From: Dermacentor variabilis
Lineage: Eukaryota; Arthropoda; Arachnida; Ixodida; Ixodidae
Length of the DNA stretch: 64,000 bases
Assembly (NCBI RefSeq): GCF_050947875.1
Contig: NC_134568.1
Span: forward strand, 203,237,729 to 203,301,728
Direction of reading: 5' to 3'
Positions 33,633-45,600 of the stretch are shown one piece after another (position 1 is the stretch's first letter; each line of letters opens with the position of its first letter). The translations under genes were made by a program, and so were the position numbers. The notes beneath the pieces are model-generated. The model saw only the letters and a list, made by a program, of their open reading frames with translations, was not told the origin of the DNA and made no database searches.

Positions 33633-36600
33633 GTGAGTGCACCCCGGCGCAAATGTGTATTCTGCCTCCCGAGTTCATACACTGAGCTCGCCACATTTTT
33701 CGGAATTATGGACACTTGCATGCTAAGTGAACAAATATTTCGTGTCCTAATTGTTTCCAGGTTGCTGCAGCTTCTCTAGCTAAGTGCTAACAGTGCTGTT
33801 TTTCCAAAGTCGGATCACAGTAGTGTGTGATGTTTATAAACAGCAGTAAAGTGAATCAACGACAAAAACCTTAGCAGTTTTAGATGTGTGGCTGCGTATT
33901 CGACGTGTTGGAATGCATCATGTAACTGCACAAAAACAAGGGACAAAGAAGGAACACACAAGACAGGTGCGGAACTTCAACTAAGATTTACTCCGGGAAA
34001 TCCCACATTTATACAAGTATCATAATCACACTTGCTAATCATCAGACAGCCATCACTCGACGTTTGCATGCGGGCGTGAGTGCCACAAATTTGCTTGTAA
34101 ATATTTGAACTCTTCATCGCTTAATGACACTGAAGAGCTGCTTACGCAGCTGCCAGATTGCATTTTTATACAGTAAGCTTCATAGATGTTAATAATGTTA
34201 ATAAGCTCATAGATGTTAATAAGCTTCATAGCTTCATATCTATGAAGCTTACTGTATAAAAATGCAATCTGGCAGCTGCGTAAGCAGCTCTTCAGTGTCA
34301 TTGAGCGATAAAGACTTCAAATATTTACAAGCAAATTTGTGGCACTCACGCCCGCATGCCAACGTCGAGTGATGGCTGTCTGATGATTAGCAAGTGTGAT
34401 TATGATACTTGTATAAATGTGAGATTTCCCGGAGTAAATCTTATTTGAAGTTCCGCACCTGTCTTGTGTGTTCCTTCTTTGTCCCTTGTTTTTGTGCGGT
34501 TACATGATGCATTCCAATAACGACCACCAACTAGCCTGCTTATCCCTGTTAAATATTCGACGTGATAGCTTCAGTGACACTGGCATCGGCAGACTTTCTA
34601 GTTTTGTTTGACGGAAGTGGTATATTGGTCAAAGTGCTGCATGTGGGGTGTTTCACTGACATACGTATATCACAAGTGTTTGCTGTTTCCATCAGTGCTG
34701 TCTCTGGACATGTACATGCACGAATGCTATCACTCAGTCTTACTTCATGACTTTTAAAACCATGTTTTTGAATTAGGTCTGTGCGGTAATATCTCGAATA
34801 CTTAAATTATTATTGATTTTCCATCCAGGGATGAGCTGTAGCAGCATGGATGGGAGCGACGTGAGAGGTCTGCACCCATCAAGTGCTGCCAGTCACATGG
34901 GTAATAAATGCATAGCAAATATGCATCATTAGATGTCCCGTGATTGATGAAAATTACACACTTTCAAGCAGCCAAACTGCATGATTGACTAGTCATTGTC
35001 ATTCAAGAGCACCTGTCTAAATAATGCTCAGGAACTGATAATTGCGTACAATATGTGGCTGTCTGTAAAATGCTGAATATGCTGGTTGTGAAGTGCGGAT
35101 GAAATGTCAATGCCAGCATATTCGCTCGCATTAAAATTGAATTTCATTCACTATTGTGAATGAAATTTTGCTGTGCAGGAAAGCTACCTTGTAAGTTTTG
35201 CAATGCATCTGTACTGCTAAAAGTGAGTGTATTGGATTCAAGTGTTGCTGTTTTGCCGGTGCTGGTGATTATCCAACGTGGCTGCATTCACCAAATCGGT
35301 AAAGGCTATCTATACATAAATCTTGGATGTATCACCTTTTTGCCTTACCCAAGTTCGAACACTCCTTTGATGCTTATTGATTAAACTTATTTTATATCTC
35401 ACGTTTGGTGTAGTCATTGGTTTCTAAACATAAATTTAACATTTTGTTTTTGTATTGTTCTATTAATAAAAAGAAAATAATGTGTGAGTGATGCTGGAAT
35501 CAAACCTCTACCATTGAGCACAGCAGCCTGGTGCTCTAACCATTAGGCCACGGTCTCATGCATACTTCTCGCATTTCAAAGCCACCTAGCTCTTTTAAAT
35601 GCTGGGCACGTGCATTCTGTGCTACTTTCTTGTCTTTTTTCCTCTTGACGACTGGCACTTTGAGGTGGCGTGTTAGACTGCAGAATCTGTGGAACTGGCC
35701 CACTTTCCCCAATGCAGAAAAGACACCTGCTTGTCCTTTCTTCTTTCAATAAATGTTTTTCCTCTTCCTCCTTCCCAATGCTTTCCTGGTAGCAGCTAAC
35801 GCTATGTATAAAGTGTGCGACATTGTACAGACTTCATGATTACTCAAGTTAATCATGTTTTAACATTTCTTGGTTGGATTACTAAATGCCATTGTCATTT
35901 TTAACAGACACCACATGACATAGCCATATAGGTACGTACAATTTTGTAAGACATGGTTGCTGATGACATTGCAATTCATGCTTTTCTAGCTTATGCTCGT
36001 CCGATCTCTGTGTAGAAGTGCACAATCGCCATGTCGTAAGCGTGTGTTGAACGGCCAGCGATAAACCATGCTGTTGCCATCATACGATCATCTTCAATGC
36101 GGTTAACTTCATGCTTCTGTCATCACACTCGCATATGCTTGCTGACCTGTGCACACAATTACTCAATTTACACAAACATGCTGGTTCACCTGGTATCGCT
36201 TTGCCAAACTCCAAATAATGCTAAATGGCCAGGTACCTGCAAAATGCTTCGCATAACGTTGATTCCCAGTGTGCGTGGGATCTGCACAATTTATTTCTTC
36301 TTTAAAATGGCTGCAGCTCCTTTTGTTTCTTTTAATCGCTGCCACTTGTTTTATGTGAGTGTCATAAGCTTAGTAGTCCTGAGCAGGGAAGTACATAAGT
36401 AGGCAGTGTTTTGTACTTTTCTTTTTACTTGCCATACAAATATAGCCTGTGAATGTGAGCACTTCCGCATGGGGCTGAGCATTTAAAAATTTTTTTAGTA
36501 CCTCATTAGCATGGTCACTTTCAAATTTTTGTTCTTTTTTCCTCATGTTTTAGGGGATTTGCTAACTGAGCTCAACTCCAGGACTCTCTGCAAGACTAGT

Positions 36601-39600
36601 ATGCTTTGCACTTGAGATGCATTTCAGTGTCTCTGTGTGACATAAGACAGGCTGCATTTTTGTTCCTTGCTTCAGTGCTGTATGCATCTTATAAAAACAA
36701 GGAAATTTAAGTCTGAGTAGTGGCAGCAATAATAAAGCAGATTAAATTTAATATCCACACATTTTATGCTTGTATGTTTGACATAGTGAACAACATTCAG
36801 TGCCAATATACTTCATGATCCCCTTTAGCTGGCATTACGTTCCTCGTGTGCACATTCCTGCTGTACTCGTGCAGCAAGACATCCCCTTCATAGATTATGC
36901 ATGCTCTTGAAGCTTTTGTTGCAGCCTCCGCTATCTGATTAGCATATCTTACGTCTGCCAACGCCTCTACTAGTCTCTGCGTTCTGGTTGCCACCATGTA
37001 TTTTGCATCTTTGGGGAGACCATTGTTATCTGAAGTTGCTGAGCTGGCTTCCTTTTGTTGAGTGGAACAGGCATCGTGGTTGTTCATAAAAACTGATAAG
37101 CAGTTATCCAAACTCTCTATCTGCTGCTCTTCTGTGAAAGGTCTGCACATCTGTGCTCTAGAGTTTCGATCTTTGGATGGCGTGACCAAGCTGTGCTGCT
37201 GCATGGCTTCATTTTATCTTGTGTGAGGTGTCCGGTTAGAGTGACGCATCTCAACAGCCTCTGTGTAGTAGTGAATACAGGTGAGATCAAGCCTAATTGT
37301 TCAGTAGTAAAACTTAATTTCTTCCTTCTCTCTAGCTCAGTTCTATTCACAAAGTTGGTAATACATCACCTTTGTACAAAATTTATGAACACATTGGTGA
37401 AATCCTTTGTCTGGGGGTATCCACATGCTGTGCATTGCTAAAACTCTGCTGGCACACAACAAAAGGTCATGCAATTTTTTTTTTTTTGCTTTTCATGTTA
37501 CTTGTTTACTGACTAACGTTGTAAAGCTGCACAAGAAGCAGTACAGCATTTGGCTCATGTACTGCTGAATTTATGGGTAGTATAGATACAATATTGAAGA
37601 GAGGTTAATTTTAATAATTTGGTTGTCTTCGCTGTAGTTGGGAGCAAGCATTCGGCCCAATTTGACAGGCTGAGTTTTGCATGTTTCTAAGTCTGGTTTC
37701 ATGTTAATTTTCTAACAGGGATGAGTTGCAGTAGCATATCTCCTGGAGATGTGAGAGGGATCCACCAGACAAATCAGCATGCCAACCCGACGACTGCACT
37801 TGGTAAATCTGTTCACATTTTTGTAGCTTTGGAATTAATTTCTTGTGCAGTAATGAAACTTTGTGTTGTACACTTTTCCAGGTATTGGCTGCAGCCCCAT
37901 GGGGAGTAGCGACATTAGAACACTGCACCCTGCCATTGACTCTGACCGAGGTAGATATTTCTTTTATTTCCTTTTCCTTTCACTTTACAAACTTGCGACT
38001 TACCTGGCCTATGAAATTATTATAGTCCACTGCAATTTACCGCAGCGGTCGACCTCTTTACACTGATGTTTTAAGCATAACCTCTCTTGCCTCTCTGTAG
38101 TGATGTTGGCTGTCATTTGTTGATGAAATATGTGGAAGAGGAAATACAATTATCTGCTAGGTTCTTCTATCAAAAACCTAAATTCAAGTATTGAGCCAGC
38201 AGTCATTACAAAGAAATGTAGCGTTCTGAAAGATGCATGTGCACTATGCATATGTGAAAAACTTGGAACAATTTCTTGGGTGTTTCAAGCATTTTTGTAA
38301 ATGTTATGTGTTTTGAACGTCTACTTTGAATAATCAAAGCCGATCTTCTGATGTTGGTCTTAGTAATCCTTCCATGTTGCAGACATATTAGGTGGAGCAG
38401 TGAAAGCGAATTTGATGGCTCTGTTATAACAAAGTGGAAATATTTAAAATTTGGCATAATTGAAGTTAATTGGTTAATTATGTGCACTACAAAAATATTC
38501 TAACTCATGATGACCGGAAACAATATGCCATTAGTCTATTCATTTACAGTGTACCATTTCATTAAAAGATTTTGATTCAAGTTATTGAACCATGTGGTAT
38601 AAACAAAAAATATAGATTTGAAGCAAGGTTGTACAATCTTATGCAAAGTGCTGCATCACAGGCAGCTTTAACGAAACTAAAAACAGTTGTAGCATACTTG
38701 TAGAAGCTGGAACGGCTGCTTAAGTGCATGTGTGGAGAATTCATTTCAGGTTGAGCAGCTGTAAAGGACCATGGACCACTTTTCCAAGTTTTAGCTTCTG
38801 TATAAAATATATTTTTTTGTGGCAACTTTGTAATATCGTTAGATCTGCTTTAGGTTTACGCATAGCTCCCCATTTTCATTGTTGTCATGGGTATAAAAAA
38901 CACAAAGAGGGGTCCTTAGAAAAAAAATGTGGTAGTTGTACAGTTAAGGCCTTTGAATTTTTCAAGCTCTAGAGTTCTTTATTTAACAGGCATAAGCAGT
39001 TCTAACTTTGCTGTCTAAAAATTCCTTAGCTCATTTTTATTGCTACATATGGTTTTAACAGATGCTGCCATTGGGAGCTATATGTGTGAAAGTAATGTGC
39101 CTATACCACCAATGTATATGTTCAAATTCAGTTTGTAGAGAGCAAAATAGTTGCACAAGAGGTATTTAGTTGTTGCATCTTGCAGTAAGTGGTACAACTG
39201 CAGACACCAAAGAGAAACATGTTTAGTGCATTATAGTTAATATGAGTTTCACACCATATCTGTGGCATCTATGTCCGCCCTGTGCACACCACAGAGCCTC
39301 CACAAATTGCTCATTATTTCAAATACTTTCTGCAGACAGATGGATCAGGGTAGTAAGCTGAAATCTTGCATAGATATGATATACAGCCTGGTCAAATGGG
39401 ATGTGTTTTCAGAAATGAGCTGGTATAATCAGTATAAGAAATACAATAGCACCTCGGTGTTGTTTCTTAGGGGACCACAGAAAAAGAATGCATGATCTGG
39501 GAGAACTTTTTTTGCGGGCCAGATACACGAATGGGTCTGATGTTTCAGAGCATAAGAGGTGGGGGAACGTAACAAACAGGAACTTATCAGCAAGGTTTTA

Positions 39601-42600
39601 CTGTAATTACTTAGCCCCTTAATAGGGAATTGTTTACTCCTTCAGGATTCTTTCTTCAAATTTTGTTTTATACTAGAAAATGCTTTTCTTACAAAAATTT
39701 AATATGAAACAAATAATAGCAGTTATTTAACATCGTGTTACGCCCCTTTTCACTTCAGAAGCTCACTTTTGTGCGAAAAACTTTGAAGCGCAGTGCAATA
39801 CACAAGGCAACATCAGAGTCCATTCGTAGACTTCCTTGAAACAAACAGAGTTCTTATGGCTCCACTGTCATGCCATTCTTGGGAATTTACAGGTGTTTTG
39901 ATTAGCTCTTTCAAGTTATTCTCATCATCTTTATTGGTACTCTTGCTGTCGAGCGCCAACATATATTGTCCAGGTTGTCTACCAACCGGGAAAACGAAAA
40001 AAAAAAACGGGAATTCTCGGGGATTTTGAATAGTCCAGAAATACTCAGGGAAAACTCTGGGAATATTTTTATTTATTTATCAAATACTGCCGGCTGCCCA
40101 TTAGCAGCCAAGGCAGGAGTGGGCACAAGTGGAAAGTAGAGCAAAAGCAAACATACACTACTAGCGATAGCATAAGGTTGCAAAAGGAATACTGTCCATT
40201 ATACAGAGAATTTGTGCTTCTATCAGGGAAAATGAGCAGTAATTTTGTTAAAGGGGAACGAAAGTCACGGTAATGCTGGTTCGAATAACAGAGATGAATC
40301 ATAACAAATCCTCTTTGACGCCGTGTCGTCCACTGGAGGAGTTGCCAGTGTACCGCCAACTACCGACTTTCCGAACGCCCGATAATTCAGACCGCATTGC
40401 AGCGCTACCACATACCCCATAGAGTCACTGTATAAGAACGTCTGAAATTTCGGACGTGAGAACCCTTCGCCATCCAATTTTCTAGACCTTTTGCCGTGAC
40501 CGCAGGTCCCAGCAGCATTAATCAAAGCTACCACCAGCTGCCATTTTGATTAACGTGCCGCTTAGCTCGAACTGGCCCTCTCGCACGCAGATCCGCTGGC
40601 AGCTGTAGCCACAACCGCGGCAACTCTAGGCCTAGCTGCTTCGACATTCACTATTAAGCTTCTTGCCGTTCTGTGCCGTGTTTTTCATTGAAAGAATTCG
40701 CCACTGTCAGCAATGGCACCGACTCCGTCTTTGTAGTCCTCGCGATTGACTTCGAAGCTCGGGAAGAATGGTGCGTTGCATAATGTTGGTCTTGGAAGTC
40801 AGTTTCGCCTCAATACGGCAGTGTTACGCGGTGAAGCATACGCGAAGTTATTGCTGTGAAGCGTAACAAGTCTGGGAAGGGGCAATTGTCACTGGACACA
40901 GTATGTATTCCTTAATTATACACACATGCACCCGCCATCCCCTGTCATAGTACGACCACCTGTATGCCTAATACGTGTACTGGCAGGCCTTCAGAGCTTT
41001 TTCTGACATGCATGTGGCGATTTGAGCCTTTAAGGGCAGTAAAAGACATGCATGCATTTTTTTTAACTGCCCGATTTTTTTGATGTTTTTGCGGCCCCCA
41101 GGGAGTCCGAAAAATCAGACGTTGACTGTGCATCTGACCAAAAGCATGCTTCAAATAGTCCATGGGGCGAACGCGCGGCAGAAGGTGGATGAGAAGAAAC
41201 GACTTATGCATTGAGGAGTGAATGGGAAAGGAAGCGTGCCGCTGCTTCTTTGAAGAAGCTTGAGCTCAAAAAGCAAAGTGTTGGCTGATGCCGAGATGCA
41301 GGTGTTCCTCATCCAAACCAAAATAAACTCTTTAAAGCAGTGAAATGCAACAGTGAGGCGTTGTGTGCGAGCTGAGAGTATGTCAGGACAGTTGAGGTTG
41401 ACCTACCAAATCTTGAGAGAGAATCAGGCCTCATACAGTAAGAGCTCGTTAATTCAAACTAACGGGACTGGGAAAAATGCCCGAATTATCCAAATGCCGA
41501 GTTAACGAATGAACAGGAAAAACATCAAAATCGACTTGGAGAAGCATACTTTCATTTACTGAAGTATTCTGCAATAGTCGTGTGCTTTTTCGTGCAGATT
41601 CCGGCTGACATCACAATTTTTCTTAAAGGGACACTAAAGGTTACTATTAAGTCAACGTGGACTGTTGAAATACCATCACAGAAACCTCGAAACGCTTGTT
41701 TCGTGCCATGGAGAGACTTATTTTAAGAGAAAATGCGTTCTGAAGCGTCCGCGTACCTCTAGCGCAGTTCAAATCGCCCGCCCTCCGATCGAGGAGTACT
41801 GACATCATGGTCTCATAGTGACGTTGCGCCATCGGTGAGTAGAACGGCGTCCGCAGACGGCGCTACGGCTTTTCTGCGCAAAACGCGAACGCGCGGCCAG
41901 AAACAGAGCCAAGACAGAGCCGACAGCAGAGCGAAAGCGGGAGTATGGTGGCTAGCGGAATGAGAAACGAATTACGTCCCACATTACGTCCCACGGCACA
42001 CGGAGAGTCCGTTTTTGTTAAACTATAGGCTGCGGCGAGCTCGCAGCGTGGTCGGCGTGGTCTATGAGAAGCGACGAGCCTTTTCGCACTCGCAACAGGG
42101 CATAAAAATGTGCGAATCTACGCAAAACTCGGCCTAGAAACGTGCTTCGCCACAGCCAGGGCTCAATACGACCCAAGCTGGCACGACCCAGATGTCGTTT
42201 CCCGCACCGCCACCAGGCGCCGCTACTATACCTCAAACTCCAGCGCAAGACGCCCATAAGCTGGTACTTCATTCTGTGACGCTAACTTCGACGCTCGTCG
42301 CAATGGACCCTGACACCGACAGATTAGCTCGCGATGGTGGGCTCAACTTCAGCGATTTGAGCACCGACGAGCGCGACCTGCTGCTGAGGGCTCGCACTGC
42401 CGGCGTCGTTGCGTACTACGACGGCGGCCTCGACACCGGCTCTCCGGAGCGGGAAAGCAACGAGGGCTTCCCACGACATCACATGGACGTGGCATTCTCG
42501 CTGATTGTTCCAAATGAAAGTTTCGCGAGCCAGGAGAACCCTCACAGCACGACGCGATAACGAAACTACTGAAACTCCAAAGCGTGCGCGGCGCAGAGTC

Positions 42601-45600
42601 GAGCGCGCAGAGTCGAGCGCGCAGAGTCGAGCGAAAACGAAACCTTTCGAACACCCATATTACTGAAGGGTAACGTCAAAATGTTATTTTTTCTTAGAAT
42701 CGAATAGACGTAGACAAGTAGCATTTTTTTCAGTCTTATAATCGGATGAAATGATATTTTTAATACGAGTAGTTGAGTATTAGTAACACAAATTATGAGG
42801 AGTCCTTTCGTCATCGGGCTAGTACCGGAATGTCGCTGGGGGGTCTCAAATCGTGTCATGCATTTACCTCAACTTCTCGGTTACTAAAGCTCTGTTCGCG
42901 ACTATATTGACGCCTTAGACGTTCTAGAACATTGCTCTACCACTTTAACTTGAGTTTCTGGTAACCTTTAGTGTCCCTTTAATTCTTCCAAGTGGCCAAC
43001 AGCCCGCAAACTGTTGGAAGTGCTCAGGCAAACGTCCTCCAATATCAAAAGTGCCTCCGTGACTTCTCACGAGGTGCGATGAGGTTGCGGCTGCACCTCC
43101 TCGCATGACTCTTCATCTGAATCATGGTCTTCCCGGGTGCCTGTGACATCATTAATAATTTCTTCATCGGTCAGGAGACCAGTCGTGGCGACACAATTAT
43201 CAATCGCGATGTAGTCCGGAAGGGTCACATCTATGGGAAGGAGAGCATCGAAGGTCGGGCAATCATCATCGGTGGACTCGGCTGACACCTTGTCGGCTAG
43301 TGCCGCATGCTCGGGCCTCACAAAACCGCTGTGCCGAAAACAGTTGGCGATGACTTGCAGAGGTGTATTTTTTCACACGTGAGCGATGAAGTGCACTGCA
43401 CCGAGTAAGTCCACGTCATGCAGCTTTCCAACTTCTGAGCATAAGATCATTCGCTGTAGCAGGTGCTTTCGGTACTTCAACTTCACATAATGAATAATAC
43501 CCTGGTCCATCGGCTGAAGGGCACATGTAGTGTTGGGCAGCAAAAAAACTACCTTGACGCTCTTCAGTTCGACTACATTTATGTGCACTGCAGTTGTCAA
43601 CAACTATAACTATCTTGCGGTCCTTAGACGTGAAGTGCTGGTCTAACTGCTGCAGCCAGCCTCAAAAAATGTCCGAGGTCATCCAAGTCTTCCTGTTTGC
43701 TCTGTACTCGACAGGAAGGCTTTTGATGTTTTTAAAACAACGCGGCTTATGCGCCTTCCTGATGACAACAAGTGGCAAGTGCTCCGTGCCAGTCATATTG
43801 GCGGCAAGAAGCACAGTTATCCTTTGCTTGCACTTCTTGCCACGAATGCACAGGTTCCCTTTGAAAGTCACCATGTCGGGCAGAGCTCTGAAAAATAGAG
43901 CAGTTTTGTCTGCATTTAACATGTCACTTGGTTCATATGCGGCGATGTTCTCAAGCAGGTTCACATTTTTCCACTGGGTGGTCACGCTTTCATCAGCGCT
44001 GGCCTTTTCGCCGCACACACTTCTGAAGACGAGTTTGTGTCTCTCCTGAAATCTCGAGAACCACCCTTCTGAAGCTCTGAACGATTTAATCTTCATCATT
44101 GCAGCGCACTTCTCACCTTGTGCCATGATGAGAGGTCCGCTCAGACAGATGCTCGTTGCGACAGTTCTCTCTCTCTCTCTTGCGACAGTTAGTAACCCAC
44201 TGAAGCAAAGCTTCTTCGAGTTGGGAATGAGCTGTGGTTCGCAACCGCTTTCTTGATGCATGAAACTTCTCGCTTTCGAAGGCTTGAAGAATACGTTGTT
44301 CATTTTTCATGTACGTTCCCTATGTGCTCTGCTTCACAGTGTACTTGGTCATAACGTGCTGTCGCGATTCGCCGTTCTTCAAAGCCTTCAAAATTTCCAC
44401 CTTAGTCACCAAGTTCTTGGCTTTGTACTTCTGCCACTTTGCCGGCGTTGCTATCACTGTAGTGCGTGATGGTGGTGGCATGCAAAACATGGTCACAACG
44501 AAAAAAGAAAACTCTGCAAGAAGAGATGATGCCTACTCGACAACACAAGGGAAAATGGCGTCGAAAGCACAGTGGAGTGAAGAAAGAAGACACTGACGTT
44601 TAGTGATGCTTCGATCGCCCCCACTAATTGATGACTATGACGATGCCTCTCAGGTTTTGGTTTCACTCCAGTGGTGCCAGCGCTGCTTTACCACACTTTC
44701 ATGCAGCGGCAGCCGTCAGCATTTGTCCAAATTAAGCGGTGCGGGGCTGAATTCTGATGAATTAACGAAGGTTTGGTACCATAGACTTTGGCTGGGACCG
44801 ATAAAGCTGTCCGAATTTCTGTTAACGGGCTTTGAATTAACGAGCTTTTACTGTACCAATGAGCTTGCTATCAGTTAATAGAAATAGCTCATATTCGAAA
44901 AGATTTGCTTCTGTACGCATCTCCTTTTTATTAGTAATTGAGAATGTTTGACTCGATTTGCAATGGGTTTTACTATTTTTTTTTCAAAGGTATTTTATTC
45001 ACTGTGCATTTTATTAACTCCGGCCTTCCGTTTTCTTTTTGAGTAAAATAAACAGTACTCCTTACTATTCAAAGTGGATCAAATCGTTTTTAAATTTTTT
45101 AACGTGTTTACTAGAGAGTGGCAGCATCGGGTGACATGGTGTCAACCCGTCTTGACATAATACTAAGTTCTGTGTCACTCAGGGAATTTCGCAAAGGCAC
45201 TCGAGGAAAACCTGGACAACTCAGGGAATTTGGAAATGTCAACTTGGTAGACACCCTGTTCTCTCTTCCCGTTGTCTCCTTCAAAGAGCTTGAGCCTTCT
45301 TGAACCGTCTGTCTGCACGCTCAGACGTCAAGATTACCGGTAGAGGAGGGCCTCGGCACGGCTCTGGGACGTGCTCGCAGGCATGCAGGCCTTCGAGGTT
45401 GTTCGAAAAAATTCTCATCTTTTGCTTTCTCCGGTGGCCGCGCTGAAAACGTTCGGCGTTACCCATAGCAGCCTTACAGGTTGCTTCCAGCGACAATGTT
45501 GGCATACCTTTCAGTGAGCAAAGCAGGAGTGACGTCGATAATTCACGGTATATGCAGCAGTCGCATGTCGAGTCTCCAGTTTTACAGGTCATGTTGATTC

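Larger units (their letters stand above)
41623..42982. mobile_element. TTAA-flanked DNA element nested in Tigger
   Basis: TTAA borders (41623-41626, 42979-42982) are followed by identical 18-bp inverted termini aGGGACACTAAAGGTTAC. The interior has a GC-rich core with a 122-codon open frame and a short tandem repeat. It is larger than a typical MITE and lacks a transposase. Ends and target site suggest piggyBac-type mobilisation. Confidence 0.85.
41436..44853 (-). mobile_element. Tigger/pogo DNA transposon with TA target duplications
   Basis: Inverted termini read cagtaagagctcgttaattc at left and cagtaaaagctcgttaattc in complement at right. TA dinucleotides flank both ends (41434-41435, 44854-44855). 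The transposase lies on the minus strand at 43067-44310, and a TTAA element is nested at 41623-42982. TA duplication and the transposase type place it in the pogo/Tigger group of Tc1/mariner. Confidence 0.93.

Noticed and set aside
34375..34420. ctgatga in the palindrome arm as a hammerhead core
   Set aside because: A short caagt/acttg stem follows, but the required GAAA is absent.
35155..35180. 12-nt micro-exon between tgtgcag and gtaagt
   Set aside because: Splice-like words flank 12 nt in phase 1-1, but such a short segment arises easily by chance.
36265..36300. Possible decayed copy of the repeat exon (gtgcgtgggatctgcac)
   Set aside because: The similarity covers only about 15 bases and no donor or open phase-1 frame accompanies it.
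38206..38487. 93-residue minus-strand frame
   Set aside because: AT-rich composition without motifs; likely chance.
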